This document shows positions 44,957 through 54,722 of a stretch of 63,630 bases of DNA, in pieces (the first letter of the stretch is position 1; every line of letters starts with the position of its first letter). Where the stretch lies: the NCBI GenBank assembly GCA_022710935.1, contig JAKLFY010000035.1:1-63630 (forward strand), in the 5' to 3' direction. This stretch comes from Verrucomicrobiota bacterium. GTDB lineage: Bacteria > Verrucomicrobiota > Verrucomicrobiia > Limisphaerales > J093. A model generated the notes under the pieces. It made no database searches, had not been told where the DNA came from, and saw only the letters and a list, made by a program, of their open reading frames with translations. Made by a program: the position numbers and the translations under genes.

Positions 44957-46210
44957 ATGATCGAGTGTCTTAGCATGAAGACGGGCCGACCGGGCTCGAT
45001 CCCGCGGACCGCGGCTTCGGCGTTCGGGGTGATCGTTGCCCTCGGGCTGCCGATCTTCGAGTCGCTTTCTGGTCAGCCGGATCGGTCCGGCCTGCCCTGG
45101 ACGTTCGCGCAACTCGAAGCGCCGCCGCAGTGGAAAGTCCTCGAGCGTCCGAAGGCCGAGGGCGTCCGCGCCATTGCGTTCGCGGGTCTGCCGTTTCGGG
45201 GAAGGCCGACGCAGGTTTTCGCGTGGCTGGGCGTGCCCGAGGTTGCCTCGGGCCAGACCGTCCCCGCGATGGTTCTCGTCCACGGTGGCGGTGGCACGGC
45301 CTTCGACGAATGGGTGCGCCTCTGGATCGAGCGCGGGTACGCGGCGATCGCAATGGACACCTGCGGGCAGGTGCCGGTCGGCAACTACGGAGAATGGACG
45401 CGCGCTGAGCAGGGCGGGCCGCCCGGGTGGGGCGGATTCGATCAACTGAGCTGGAAGCCGGAGGACCAGTGGACCTTTCATGCGGTGGCCGATGTTGTCC
45501 TGGCGCATTCGCTGATCCGCTCGCTGCCCGGAGTGGATCCGGAGCGTGTGGGGTTGACCGGCATTTCCTGGGGCGGCTACCTGACCTGCATCGTCGCGGG
45601 CGTCGATGCGCGCTTCAAGCTCGCCATTCCGGTGTACGGCTGCGGCTTCTACGACAAGACCGTCTTTGCCGCCGATCTGCTCCGGCTCGGGCGCGACGAG
45701 GCCTCGCGCTGGATGCAGTTGTGGGATCCGTCGGTCTATCTCCCGTCCGCGAAAATGCCGATGCTCTGGGTGACGGGCAGCAACGACTTCGCCTACACGC
45801 TCGATGCCCTCCAGCTTTCCTACCGCCTCACCCAAGGCCCTCGATCGCTCTGTGTCCGGTTGCGCATGCCGCACGGACACCATGGGCCGGGGGAGAACCC
45901 CCGCGAGATTCATGTCTTCGCCAACAGCATCCTGAAAGGCGAGACCGGACTGCCCCGCATCGTCGACGCCGGCAGGGAGGGAGCGAACGTCTGGACCGCC
46001 TACGCGTCGCAGGCGCCCCTGGTCAAGGCCGAGCTGAATTTCACGCGGGACAGCGGCGCGTGGCAGAAGCGCCGATGGGAGGCGATCCCGGCCCGTCTCG
46101 AGGCGTCCAGGGCCACCGCGACGCTGCCGGAGGGAACGCGCGCGTACTATTTCAACCTCTTTGACGAACGCGAGTGCGTGGTGAGCTCGGAACACGCGGA
46201 GTGCCCATGA
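44957..46210 (+). CDS. Secreted alpha/beta-hydrolase, acetyl-xylan-esterase-like
   Basis: A 417-residue product with an N-terminal hydrophobic signal (TAASAFGVIVALGLPIFESLSG). The hydrolase core has PAMVLVHGGGGTAFDEWV (oxyanion region), nucleophile S204 in GLTGISWGGYLTC, WVTGSNDFAYTLD for the acid, and RMPHGHHGPGE for the His. A C-terminal beta domain follows. This matches dienelactone-hydrolase/acetyl-xylan-esterase-type enzymes that remove ester groups from polysaccharides. The ATG at 44957 has AAAGG upstream; an ATG at 44975 is possible. It is followed by a FucP permease gene 54 bases later, consistent with one carbohydrate operon. Confidence 0.8.
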   Translation: MIECLSMKTGRPGSIPRTAASAFGVIVALGLPIFESLSGQPDRSGLPWTFAQLEAPPQWKVLERPKAEGVRAIAFAGLPFRGRPTQVFAWLGVPEVASGQTVPAMVLVHGGGGTAFDEWVRLWIERGYAAIAMDTCGQVPVGNYGEWTRAEQGGPPGWGGFDQLSWKPEDQWTFHAVADVVLAHSLIRSLPGVDPERVGLTGISWGGYLTCIVAGVDARFKLAIPVYGCGFYDKTVFAADLLRLGRDEASRWMQLWDPSVYLPSAKMPMLWVTGSNDFAYTLDALQLSYRLTQGPRSLCVRLRMPHGHHGPGENPREIHVFANSILKGETGLPRIVDAGREGANVWTAYASQAPLVKAELNFTRDSGAWQKRRWEAIPARLEASRATATLPEGTRAYYFNLFDERECVVSSEHAECP

Positions 46211-46264
46211 TCGGAAGCAGACTTGCGCCCGCGGCGGCTTTGCCGGTACAACGTCGAATCACAA

Positions 46265-47593
46265 ATGACGCAGAACTCGAAAAAGCTCAACCACACCTTG
46301 TTGTTCGCGTTCCTCATGGTCGCCTCCCTCTTTTTCATCTGGGGGTTCTGCCATGCCATGCTGGACGTGCTGAACAAGCATTTTCAGAACATCCTGCACG
46401 TGAGCAAGGCGCAGTCGGGCCTCATCCAGACCTCCGTGTTCGGTGCCTATCTGATCGTGGCCCTGCCGGCGGCGTTGCTGATCCGACGCATTGGCTACCA
46501 GCGGGGCATCCTCCTGGGGCTGGCGGTGCTGGCCATCGGAGCGTTTTTGTTCATTCCGGCCGGATTGGTGTTCAGGACGTTCTGGGCCTTCTGCCTTTCG
46601 CTGTTCGTGCTCTCCGCCGGGTTGGCCTGCATTGAGACCGCGGCGAATCCCTACGTGACCGTGCTCGGCCCGAAGGACGGCGCGGCGGGGCGGTTGTCCG
46701 TGGCGCAGGCGTTCAACTCGTGCGCCTACATCATCGCCCCCGCCGTGGGCGGCTTTCTCCTGTTCGGTCAGAAGGTGGACTTGGCCAACCCGGACTTTCA
46801 CCCGCTCATCCTGCCCTACGTCGTTCTGGGGTGCGTGGTCCTTCTGATCTTCGGCGTCTTCTCCTTCATCCACTTGCCCGTCATTGACGACGAAGGCCAA
46901 GCCGAAGCGGCCGGCGATTCAGCGACGTTCAAGGCCCCGCTCCTCCGCCAGCCGCACTTCACTTTCGGCGTCGCCACCCAGTTCCTCTACATCATCGCGC
47001 AGATCGGCATCAACGCCTTCGCCGTGAATTACATCGTCGAGAACGCGATCGTGAAGAACGCCGCCGGACAGGAGAGCACCTCCCCGCTCTTCGCCTGGTG
47101 TCGATCGGTGACGCATGCGGCCAATGCCGACGCCACCGCCGCTTACGTGGTGACCTTTGCCATGGTCCTTTACGCAGTGGGCCGGTTCACTGGCGCGCCC
47201 ATTTCCCGCGTCATCAAACCCCACCTCCTGCTCGCGCTCTACGGCATCGCCAACGCCATCGTCATCCTGCTGGCCATGGCCGACCTCAAGATGGTTTCGT
47301 GGATGATCCTGCCGCTCTGCTGGCTGTTCATGTCCATCATGTTCCCGTTCATCTTCGCAATGAGCGTGCGCAACCTCGGCGCGCAGACCAAGATCGCGGC
47401 GTCGTTCCACGTGATTGCCGTCGGCGCGGCCGGCTCCATTTCCGCCGTGCTCATGGGTTGGCTCTGGGACCGTTTCCACAGCGTCGGAATCTCCTTCGCC
47501 CTGCCGCTGGTCTGCTTCATCGCCACCACCATTTACGGCTTCGCCTATCCGAAGCTGCTCGAGAAGTCGCGTCTGGCCGGCGCCACGGCGTAA
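46265..47593 (+). CDS. FucP-type sugar:H+ symporter
   Basis: A 442-residue major facilitator of normal length for the L-fucose permease family, with about 12 helices. Signature segments are LFFIWGFCHAMLDVLNKHFQ in helix 1 and ETAANPYVTVLGPKDGAAGR. NSCAYIIAPAVGGF and FMSIMFPFIFAMSVRNLG are also typical. It likely imports fucose or a related sugar released by the neighbouring enzymes. It is the second FucP-type gene in the window; unlike the copy at 17731 it lacks the large loop insertion. A tandem repeat lies directly after it. Confidence 0.92.
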   Translation: MTQNSKKLNHTLLFAFLMVASLFFIWGFCHAMLDVLNKHFQNILHVSKAQSGLIQTSVFGAYLIVALPAALLIRRIGYQRGILLGLAVLAIGAFLFIPAGLVFRTFWAFCLSLFVLSAGLACIETAANPYVTVLGPKDGAAGRLSVAQAFNSCAYIIAPAVGGFLLFGQKVDLANPDFHPLILPYVVLGCVVLLIFGVFSFIHLPVIDDEGQAEAAGDSATFKAPLLRQPHFTFGVATQFLYIIAQIGINAFAVNYIVENAIVKNAAGQESTSPLFAWCRSVTHAANADATAAYVVTFAMVLYAVGRFTGAPISRVIKPHLLLALYGIANAIVILLAMADLKMVSWMILPLCWLFMSIMFPFIFAMSVRNLGAQTKIAASFHVIAVGAAGSISAVLMGWLWDRFHSVGISFALPLVCFIATTIYGFAYPKLLEKSRLAGATA

Positions 47594-47622
47594 AAGGCCC
47601 CTCCGACAGCGGTTCACGATCC

Positions 47623-47862
47623 GGAGGGGCGACGCCCTCGTCGCCCGCGAACGGATGCTGCGATTCCATTGGTCGGGGACGAGGACGTCCCCACCCCCAC
47701 GCCTCCGCGTGCACGAGTGGAGGGGCGACGTCCTCGTCGCCCGCGAACGGATGCTGCGATTCCATTGGTCGGGGACGAGGACATCCCCACCCCCACGCCT
47801 CCGCGTGCACGAGTGGAGGGGCGACGTCCTCGTCGCCCGCGAACGGATGCTGCGATTTCATT
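47623..47862. repeat. 96-bp tandem repeat, 2.5 copies (family R4 related)
   Basis: Units begin at 47623, 47719 and 47815 (exact 96-bp period). Each holds two hairpins, GGGCGAC-gtcctc-GTCGCCC and GGGGAC-gaggac-GTCCCC. The core also occurs once, diverged, inside the MITE-like element at 29103-29310. It fills most of the 400-base gap between the FucP gene and the next gene; no coding sequence is supported there. Confidence 0.9.
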
Positions 47863-47921
47863 GCCCTCGAGCAGGCGCGGCGTGATGAGCGAAACAGACA
47901 CATTTTCGAGCCGCACAGATA

Positions 47922-47949
47922 TTGATCCGGGCCGAGGGTGTGGTAAGAT
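47922..47949 (+). promoter_or_regulatory. Candidate promoter for the fucolectin-domain gene
   Basis: TTGATC (47922-47927) and TAAGAT (47944-47949) have 16-base spacing, 44 bases before the ATG at 47994. A moderate match, by eye. Confidence 0.4.
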
Positions 47950-47993
47950 CGAACACGCTTTCCACCGAACTCAGAGACAGGAAAACACAGACA

Positions 47994-50900
47994 ATGAAAA
48001 GAACTCTCATGATCGCAGGCACGGCGGCCGTGTTGTGCCTGGCGGCAACATCCGCCAGGGCGACCGTGCTGACGAATCTGGCCCGGGCCGGCATCGCGAC
48101 CCAATCCACCACGCACAGCGCGCAGGGCGTCGCCAGCAAAGCCATCGACGGCAACACCTCGGGCCTGTGGGGCGACGCGACAATGTCACACACGGCCGAC
48201 AACGACCCGGCGCCGTGGTGGCAGGTTGACTTGCAGGGAGTCCAGCCCATCGGCCATCTCCATTTTTGGTTCCGGGAAGAGTGCTGTTTTGCCCGCAACG
48301 ATTACCTGCGTATCGTGATTTACGACAGCGCGGACGTGGCGACGCGAGTGGCGTTGTGGGAGACGAACAACCTGGCCTGGTGGCCGGGCCAGACCCCGCG
48401 GGACATCGGGTTTGACATCGATCCGCCGATCGCCGGTCGGGTCGTTTACGTGGAACATCTGCCCGAGCAAACTTCGGACCTCTACATTTGCCTGTCCGAA
48501 GTCGAGGTGTTCAACCAGCCACTGGCGGCCAAGGTGAACTTCGCCCTGCAAGGCATTGCCAGTTCGAGTTCCTGTTACAATTACGATTGCACCCTGTTCG
48601 GGCCGCAGCAGGCGATCGACGGCAATCACTTCGGAATCAGCGCGGTCGATCCGTGGGGATACTCGGCGCCCGTGGACGATTTGGCGGCTGATCCGTTGCC
48701 CTACTGGCAGGTGGAGCTCGTCGCCTCCCACACAGTGGGCAGCGTCGTCCTGTGGCCGCGGCGGGATCGGACGTATCAGCGGTATGAGAACATCCGGCTG
48801 AGCGTGTTGGATCCGAGCGCGGCGACCATTTACCAGCAGGTGTTCACGGTGCAGCCCAGCGGACCCGCGTTTGTCGTCAACTTCGCGCCGCCGCTGGCCA
48901 ACGCCAACGCGGTGAAGATCGAGACGACGGAGCAGACGCCCGACAAGTTCCTGAACCTCCCGGAGGTCGAGGTGTTCGGGCCGCTGACCTCGGCGCCCGG
49001 CTTCACCTTTGTGGCCGATCTGCAGCCGGTGACGGTCGAGGAGAACCGCCCGGCGACATTGGGCCCGGTGATGGCGTCGGTGGATGGCGGGGTCCGGCCT
49101 GAAGACATCAGCTATCGGTGGTATCGAAACGGCGTCGAGATCCCGGATGCGGCTGGGAGCTGGCTCGCGTCGTATACGCTTCCCGACCTGGCGCGCATGG
49201 CCAATGACGGCGACCGGTACAAGGTGCAGGTCTCGGTCTCAGGCCACGGCGCGATGTCGTCGGAGGTGGCGTTGTCGGTGCTGGCGGACACGGTTGCCCC
49301 GGTCCTGGCGACGAACTTCTGGGTGACGATCGATCAGCCCTACCTGCATCTCGAATTCAGCGAGCTGCTCGATTCTGCGTCGGCGGCCGACCTCGGCAAC
49401 TTCGCGTTTGAAGGAGGTCCCACGGTTGCGAGCGCCACGCTCGAGCCCGACGGCAAGACCGTCGTGCTCACCGCGGGCCATGTGCTCCTGGGCGACGAAA
49501 TGGCCCTGAACATCAGCAAGGTGAAGGACCTCAAGGGCAACGCCATCGCCCCCGTGCGGGTGACGGGCGCATTCCCGTCCGTCTCGATCAATTACGCCCG
49601 GGCCGGCATTGCCACGCAATCATCGACCTATTCGCACTCGGTCAATCCCGTCGCAAGCAAGGCCATCGACGGCAACACGGCCGGGGCCTGGCCTGCCGGC
49701 TCGCTCTCCTGCACCGCGGGCGCCGGCGACTACGGCTGGTGGGAGGTCGACCTGACGGCCGCCAAAACCATCGGGACCGTCGTGGTCTGGTGGCGGACGG
49801 ATTGCTGTTTCGCGCGCAACCGGAACGTGGACCTTGTCATCTACGACAGCGCCGATCCGGCGACGCGCACTGAGATCTTGCGGCAGCCCGTTTCCGGCGC
49901 CACGGATCCGCCGAACCCGGTGACGCTCAATTTGCCCGACGGGACTGAGGGCTGGGTGGTGCGCCTCGAACACACTTGGGAAACCGACACCATCGACCCC
50001 ACGAACATGCAGCTCTGCCTGGCCGAGGTCCAGGTGCTGCCGCCGCCCGTCGGGCTGGCGGTGACCCGTAACCCGAAAAGCTGGAGCGTGCATGCGGGCG
50101 ACCGGGTGTTCCTGCGCGCCAGCGCCGACGGCACGCTGCCGATCAGCTATCAGTGGCAACTCGACGGCGTGGACATCGCGGGCGCGACGAGTCCGGAGTT
50201 GGTGATCGAGAACATCACACCGGCCCAGGCCGGCACCTACACAATCAAGGTCGTCAATGCGCTGCGCACGCGCACCAGCCTGCCCGCCACCGTCGCGGTG
50301 GCTCCGCGCCCGAGCCTCGGCGCCAGTCTCGTGGCCCGGTACCGCTTCGACAGCGACCAGGGCACCAACATCGTCGACGACGCCGCGCTGAACCCGGCCA
50401 AGTCGATCGTGCACAACGGCGAAAACCGGAATGCCCTTTGGGTGGATGAAGTGACCGACGTCAACAACGTGACCCGCGCCGGCGTCATCCAGTTCGACGG
50501 CACGTTTCGCGACCAGCAGATTGCCATCCCGCCGCACCCGGATTTCGACATCCCCGCGGGCACGATCTGTTTCTGGATGAAAGGTCTGCCCGCCAATACG
50601 GTCGGCAACACGGGCGCAACCATCTGGGACCGCCGCACGGCCTTCAGCCAGGGCAGCCTCGGGGATTCGCTCAGCGTCGCCGCCGAATTCAGGGATCCCA
50701 ACATCTACGCCGATCACGAGCCGGGCTGTCTGTTCAATCAGAACTCGACAACCGGCGTAAGCGTCGATGGCAAGACTCGGGTGGACGACGACGTCTGGCA
50801 TCATGTCGCCTACGTGTTCGTCATGGAACCGATCGGCATCAACGCCTTCTACGTCGATGGCAAGCTCGACGCGGAGAAGACGGACGGCGAGTCCGGGCCC

Positions 50901-51236
50901 TGGCCGGTCGGGCAGGAAAACGAGTTCGGACGCTCCTGGGATTCGTGGTCCATGGCGTATTCAGGGTGCCTCGACGACATTCACTTCTTCAACCGCGTGC
51001 TCAACGCCGCGGAACTGCAGCAGTTGATGACGACGGGCATCCCGCCGACCCTGGCTTACAGCGTCGACGCCAGCAGTCTGGTGCTGACCTGGCCGGCTTC
51101 CGGCTGGATCCTCCAGCAGAACGTCGATGTGGCGAATCCCCAGGGTTGGAGCGACATCCCCGGCGCCACGAGCGGCACTCACACCGTGACTATGTCCGCA
51201 CCCGGCAATGTCTTCTATCGGCTCAAGAAACAATGA
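47994..51236 (+). CDS. Secreted protein with three fucolectin/discoidin-like domains, Ig-like and LamG-like domains
   Basis: A 1080-residue product with signal peptide MKRTLMIAGTAAVLCLAATS. Three F5/8-type C or fucolectin-like modules lie at about 27-175, 178-330 and 532-690. The first and third are close copies (ARAGIATQSTTHSAQGVASK; AIDGN; WWQVDL or WWEVDL). Ig-like domains are at about 340-430 and 690-770 and a bacterial Ig-like SbsA-type domain at 430-530. A LamG/concanavalin-type sandwich follows at about 780-1010 (FRDQQIAIPPHPDFD ... ALDDIHFFNRVLN type), then the C-terminal domain ending NVFYRLKKQ. There is no catalytic domain, so it probably binds fucose-containing glycan for the adjacent GH95-like enzyme. 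Confidence 0.82.
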   Translation: MKRTLMIAGTAAVLCLAATSARATVLTNLARAGIATQSTTHSAQGVASKAIDGNTSGLWGDATMSHTADNDPAPWWQVDLQGVQPIGHLHFWFREECCFARNDYLRIVIYDSADVATRVALWETNNLAWWPGQTPRDIGFDIDPPIAGRVVYVEHLPEQTSDLYICLSEVEVFNQPLAAKVNFALQGIASSSSCYNYDCTLFGPQQAIDGNHFGISAVDPWGYSAPVDDLAADPLPYWQVELVASHTVGSVVLWPRRDRTYQRYENIRLSVLDPSAATIYQQVFTVQPSGPAFVVNFAPPLANANAVKIETTEQTPDKFLNLPEVEVFGPLTSAPGFTFVADLQPVTVEENRPATLGPVMASVDGGVRPEDISYRWYRNGVEIPDAAGSWLASYTLPDLARMANDGDRYKVQVSVSGHGAMSSEVALSVLADTVAPVLATNFWVTIDQPYLHLEFSELLDSASAADLGNFAFEGGPTVASATLEPDGKTVVLTAGHVLLGDEMALNISKVKDLKGNAIAPVRVTGAFPSVSINYARAGIATQSSTYSHSVNPVASKAIDGNTAGAWPAGSLSCTAGAGDYGWWEVDLTAAKTIGTVVVWWRTDCCFARNRNVDLVIYDSADPATRTEILRQPVSGATDPPNPVTLNLPDGTEGWVVRLEHTWETDTIDPTNMQLCLAEVQVLPPPVGLAVTRNPKSWSVHAGDRVFLRASADGTLPISYQWQLDGVDIAGATSPELVIENITPAQAGTYTIKVVNALRTRTSLPATVAVAPRPSLGASLVARYRFDSDQGTNIVDDAALNPAKSIVHNGENRNALWVDEVTDVNNVTRAGVIQFDGTFRDQQIAIPPHPDFDIPAGTICFWMKGLPANTVGNTGATIWDRRTAFSQGSLGDSLSVAAEFRDPNIYADHEPGCLFNQNSTTGVSVDGKTRVDDDVWHHVAYVFVMEPIGINAFYVDGKLDAEKTDGESGPWPVGQENEFGRSWDSWSMAYSGCLDDIHFFNRVLNAAELQQLMTTGIPPTLAYSVDASSLVLTWPASGWILQQNVDVANPQGWSDIPGATSGTHTVTMSAPGNVFYRLKKQ

Positions 51237-51267
51237 CCCTTCGCCGCGCGGCCGCGGATTCATTCGA

Positions 51268-51338
51268 GCCGGCATGTTTCATCGCCATGGCAGAATGCCG
51301 CGAGGCGAGTGAGCCTGGTTTCGCCCCATGCAAGCCGG
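51268..51338. repeat. Diverged 71-bp palindromic repeat (family R1)
   Basis: Contains GGCATGTTTCATC like the R1 copies and is bounded by CCGGCATG and CATGCAAGCCGG, which can pair. It lies 31 bases after the upstream stop codon and 40 bases before the next ATG. Confidence 0.55.
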
Positions 51339-51378
51339 TGGCGAATCGGCGTCCGCCCGAATGAGAAGAAGGCCGATC

Positions 51379-54297
51379 ATGAAGAAGACCCTAAGAGCGA
51401 CATTGACGCTTGCCACCCTGCTCACAGCGCCGGTTTTGACCGGGGTCGGCAATGCCGCGGACACCATCGACGAGCGAATTACCCATGTCGGCGTCGCGTC
51501 GGGCACACGCGAGATCTCGCTCACCTGGACATCGAACTCGAACACCGTCTACGCGATCGAGCAAACGCCCCGATCCACGGGCGCGGAGTGGGAACCGGAG
51601 ATCGGCAGTAGACTGGCGCGGGGCTCGAGCACGACCGCCGAGCTCCCGCGTCCGGCCACCAACGTGCACGGCTTTCTGCGTGTGGCCCGGGATCTGAAGG
51701 CGACCCGCTACCGCAACGCGCTGGAATCCGCGGCCATCCGGCAGTCCACGCTCGGGGACATCGCTGACAACTCGCTGCTGATCGGCAACGGCGACATCAA
51801 CGCCCTGCTGTACGCCGGCAGCACCGGACTCAGGCTCCGCCTCACAAAGAACGATGTCTGGGATGCGCGCGTCAATACCGCATCCGACGCCCCGCTGGCC
51901 GCGATCGACATCGCCAAGGGCTCGATGAGCGGCGGCACGGATTCACCGGCGAGCTGGAATTTCCCCTATCCATGCCCGCTGGCGTGCGCCGTGCTCGACC
52001 TCGAATCCACCGCCAGTGCCGGCTGGCAGCAGATCCGGTCCGAGGGCTCGCTGAATCGGTGGGTCTCGACAAACGGGTTGGCCGTCATGTCGATACGCGG
52101 TGCGGCGGGGGCGTCGTGCGGCTGGCAGGGGGCGTTGAGCACCAGCCTGGTGGCCACGAACATCCATGTGCGCCTTTCGGGAACCAGTAATGCGCGCTAT
52201 TTCCTCGAGGTCATTACGGACGCCGGCCAATACACGGGCGGCACGGGCTGGAAAACGACCCCCACGTCCGAGAGCGATGCCTCCTTCAGCCTCCCGCCCG
52301 GCACCCGCGTCGCGCACATCGTCGTCTATGCCTGGACGACCGACAGCGCCCTGGCGGAAAACCGCTACTCCATCATCGAGTTGCGCGGGCCGTCCGGCAA
52401 TTACGCATTCGATCTGGGCCGCGTGGCCCATTCCTCCGCAACGAACTGGCTCGATCTGCGCAATGCGGTGGCCGCCGCTCCCGGGAGAACGCCCGGCAGC
52501 ACCCTCGCCGTGCGCGCGCTCGCCGATCGGAATGTGTTCCTGATTGAAGGCGACACCGATGTGACGCTGCGGCCCACAACCGCGCCCTTTGTGCCGCCCG
52601 CCCAACGCGGCACCCATGGGCCGGTCGAATACCTGGTGCAGACCCTCCCGCCCGATCCCGGCTATCCCGCCACGGGCGATTGGCCGGGCAGTTCTTTCGT
52701 CGTCGCCCGGGCCACGCGGGGTCCGCGCACGGCGGTCGCCATTGTCACCTCGCACGAATCGAGCAGTGCTCTGAACGACGCCATCGCGCTGGTTGCGTCG
52801 ACGCTGGACGCCGCTCCCGACGCTGTGATCCAGTCCCACGAAAGCGTCTGGAGCGACCACTGGGCGGCCTGCCGGATCGACCTCGATGACACGTACCTCC
52901 GGGACGTGTGGTATCGGAACCTTTACTTCATGCGGTGCGTCAGCAAGGCCGGCGTGAAACCCGTCGGGTTGTTCGCGGGTCTGGTGAGCGACTCCGCGGC
53001 CTGGCACGGCGACTATCACCTCAACTACAACGCGGAACAAACCTACTGGGGTTGGTACGCCTGCAACCACGCCGAATTGTCCGAGCCATACGAGTGGCTG
53101 ATCCGCGGCTACCTGCCCCGGGCCCGGTGGTTCGCCGGGCGCACGTACGGATGCGCCGGCGCGTTTTTCCCGCACAGCGTGTTCCTCTACGAACCGCCCG
53201 ACCCGGCGTCCTGCAAGAGCAGGAACGGACGCCAGGTCGCGTTCATTCCGTACACCTACACCCTTGGCGACGCCGGCTGGGCCATTCAAAACCTCTGGCT
53301 CCACTATAAGTTCGACCCCGACACCGCCCGGCTGCGCTCCCATCTTTACCCGGCGATCCGCGAAGTCGCCCTGTTCTACGCCGAGTTTGCCGACCGGTGC
53401 AGAACGAACAGCGCGACCGGCAGGATCGTCTTCGGCCCCACTTACAGCCCCGAGCACTGGAACTGGGGCAAACACGACGGCACCTGCGATATCGCGTTCG
53501 CGCGGGTTGCGCTCAAGGCTGCGATCGAGAGCGCGGGCGTGTTGGGCGAAGACACAGCGCTCGTGTCGCGCTGGCAGCAGACGCTCGAGAAGCTCCCGGA
53601 ATACCCGCGCACAGCCGGCGCGTCGCCGGTGGTCCTGGACGTGGCCGGCGTCTCGCCCACCACCTACAATGTCCCCGTGCCCGCCCTGCCGGTGTACCCG
53701 GCCGGCGAGGTCCATTGGTTCTCTCGATCCCCCGAGAAGCAGCTCTTTACGAACACAATCGCCCGGATCGCTTCAAACGGGAACAACGACCTCATCATCC
53801 TGTCGGGCGCCCGGGTGCGCCTGAGCATGCCCGACGCCTGGTCCTGGACCCGCGGCCGGTTCCTCGCCCGCCAGCGGCCCAACGGGACCCTGGCGTTGAA
53901 TGTGCTGGGAAGCGCCTTCAACGCGTACGGACATTACACCGAACAGTTCGCCGCCAGCAGTGTCATCGCCGAGATGCTCCTCCAGAGCGTCAACGACATC
54001 CTCCGATTCTTCCCCGCCTGGCCCTCGGACAAGGATGCGAGCTTCGAAAACCTGCGGGCCCAAGGCGGGTTCCTGGTCGGTGCGGATTTGACTGCGGGGC
54101 GGATCGAGAACATCCGGGTGGTCTCGACGGTTGGCGGGCGGCTGCGTTTTCTCAGCCCGTGGGCGGTCGAACCGCGGGCCCGCAGGAACGGCGAGCCGGT
54201 CAATCTCACCCTCGAGGACGGAGCGATCTACCGGGTGGACACCGTCGCGGGCGACCTCATCGAGCTGAGCGCAATGGGGTCGCATCTAAATAGTTGA
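51379..54297 (+). CDS. Secreted GH95-like glycosidase (alpha-L-fucosidase family)
   Basis: A 972-residue product with signal peptide MKKTLRATLTLATLLTAPVL; AGAAGG precedes the ATG. The GH95-type (alpha/alpha)6 core is marked by WHGDYHLNYNAEQTYWGWYA: D545, N549 and N551 match the LNxN pair used by characterised GH95 enzymes. TYSPEHWNWGKHDGTCDIAF supplies the conserved late Asp. However, the helix usually reading W-E-H-Y reads NLWLHYKF, so the Glu thought to act as acid is Leu. Activity on fucose or galactose is therefore not certain. The last residues (MGSHLNS) are encoded by a repeated sequence also found at the end of mazG. Confidence 0.75.
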   Translation: MKKTLRATLTLATLLTAPVLTGVGNAADTIDERITHVGVASGTREISLTWTSNSNTVYAIEQTPRSTGAEWEPEIGSRLARGSSTTAELPRPATNVHGFLRVARDLKATRYRNALESAAIRQSTLGDIADNSLLIGNGDINALLYAGSTGLRLRLTKNDVWDARVNTASDAPLAAIDIAKGSMSGGTDSPASWNFPYPCPLACAVLDLESTASAGWQQIRSEGSLNRWVSTNGLAVMSIRGAAGASCGWQGALSTSLVATNIHVRLSGTSNARYFLEVITDAGQYTGGTGWKTTPTSESDASFSLPPGTRVAHIVVYAWTTDSALAENRYSIIELRGPSGNYAFDLGRVAHSSATNWLDLRNAVAAAPGRTPGSTLAVRALADRNVFLIEGDTDVTLRPTTAPFVPPAQRGTHGPVEYLVQTLPPDPGYPATGDWPGSSFVVARATRGPRTAVAIVTSHESSSALNDAIALVASTLDAAPDAVIQSHESVWSDHWAACRIDLDDTYLRDVWYRNLYFMRCVSKAGVKPVGLFAGLVSDSAAWHGDYHLNYNAEQTYWGWYACNHAELSEPYEWLIRGYLPRARWFAGRTYGCAGAFFPHSVFLYEPPDPASCKSRNGRQVAFIPYTYTLGDAGWAIQNLWLHYKFDPDTARLRSHLYPAIREVALFYAEFADRCRTNSATGRIVFGPTYSPEHWNWGKHDGTCDIAFARVALKAAIESAGVLGEDTALVSRWQQTLEKLPEYPRTAGASPVVLDVAGVSPTTYNVPVPALPVYPAGEVHWFSRSPEKQLFTNTIARIASNGNNDLIILSGARVRLSMPDAWSWTRGRFLARQRPNGTLALNVLGSAFNAYGHYTEQFAASSVIAEMLLQSVNDILRFFPAWPSDKDASFENLRAQGGFLVGADLTAGRIENIRVVSTVGGRLRFLSPWAVEPRARRNGEPVNLTLEDGAIYRVDTVAGDLIELSAMGSHLNS
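54273..54293 (+). repeat. 21-bp sequence shared with 12305-12325 (family R3)
   Basis: AATGGGGTCGCATCTAAAT plus AG, identical to the reverse complement of 12305-12325. Here it encodes the last residues before the TGA stop of the GH95-like gene, in a different frame from the mazG copy. Confidence 0.85.
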
Positions 54298-54560
54298 CAT
54301 ATCGCTCAACGCTGAGTCGAGACGCGCTGGGGCGGATCATGAATGACGGATGACTGTACGGGAGGGGGCTTAACCGCGAACCACGCGAACCACGCGAAAA
54401 GATGGAATCGCAGACTTTCGTCGATGCCCCAGATCCCCGTATTTCGCGGTTCTGAGCCAAAACTCACCACAAGGCGGTCACGGAGACTGAATCAGATAGA
54501 ACCCGGCGGGTGCACCCGGCGTGGTGGCATGGGCGTTGGCGACCACCGCTCAATCCCTCT
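54298..54560. other. Intergenic region without a recognisable gene
   Basis: 263 bases after the GH95-like gene. Near 54373 there is a short direct repeat based on CGCGAACCA (about three copies). No open frame with protein-like composition, RNA gene or clear terminator is seen. Confidence 0.4.
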
Positions 54561-54722
54561 TCAACTTCCGGCAAGCGATAAGGTCTCCATTGCCTTTCGG
54601 CTCTCTGTCCAGTCACCACTCTTTGTTGAGGGGGTAAATAGGGGGTATTTTACCTTTCGTCCCCGCCACATTAACCAGTAGATGGCAACTACCACGGCAA
54701 TGATGAGGATGGCTGAGATCAT
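54561..54722 (-). CDS. Small single-span membrane protein (hypothetical)
   Basis: A 53-residue frame starting MISAILIIAVVVAIYWLMWR, one strong hydrophobic helix followed by a basic stop-transfer (RGRKVK). Its ATG overlaps the TGA of the preceding 38-residue frame (ATGA). This could be a coupled pair or the two halves of one small protein split by a frameshift. No family recognised. Confidence 0.4.
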   Translation of the reverse strand: MISAILIIAVVVAIYWLMWRGRKVKYPLFTPSTKSGDWTESRKAMETLSLAGS

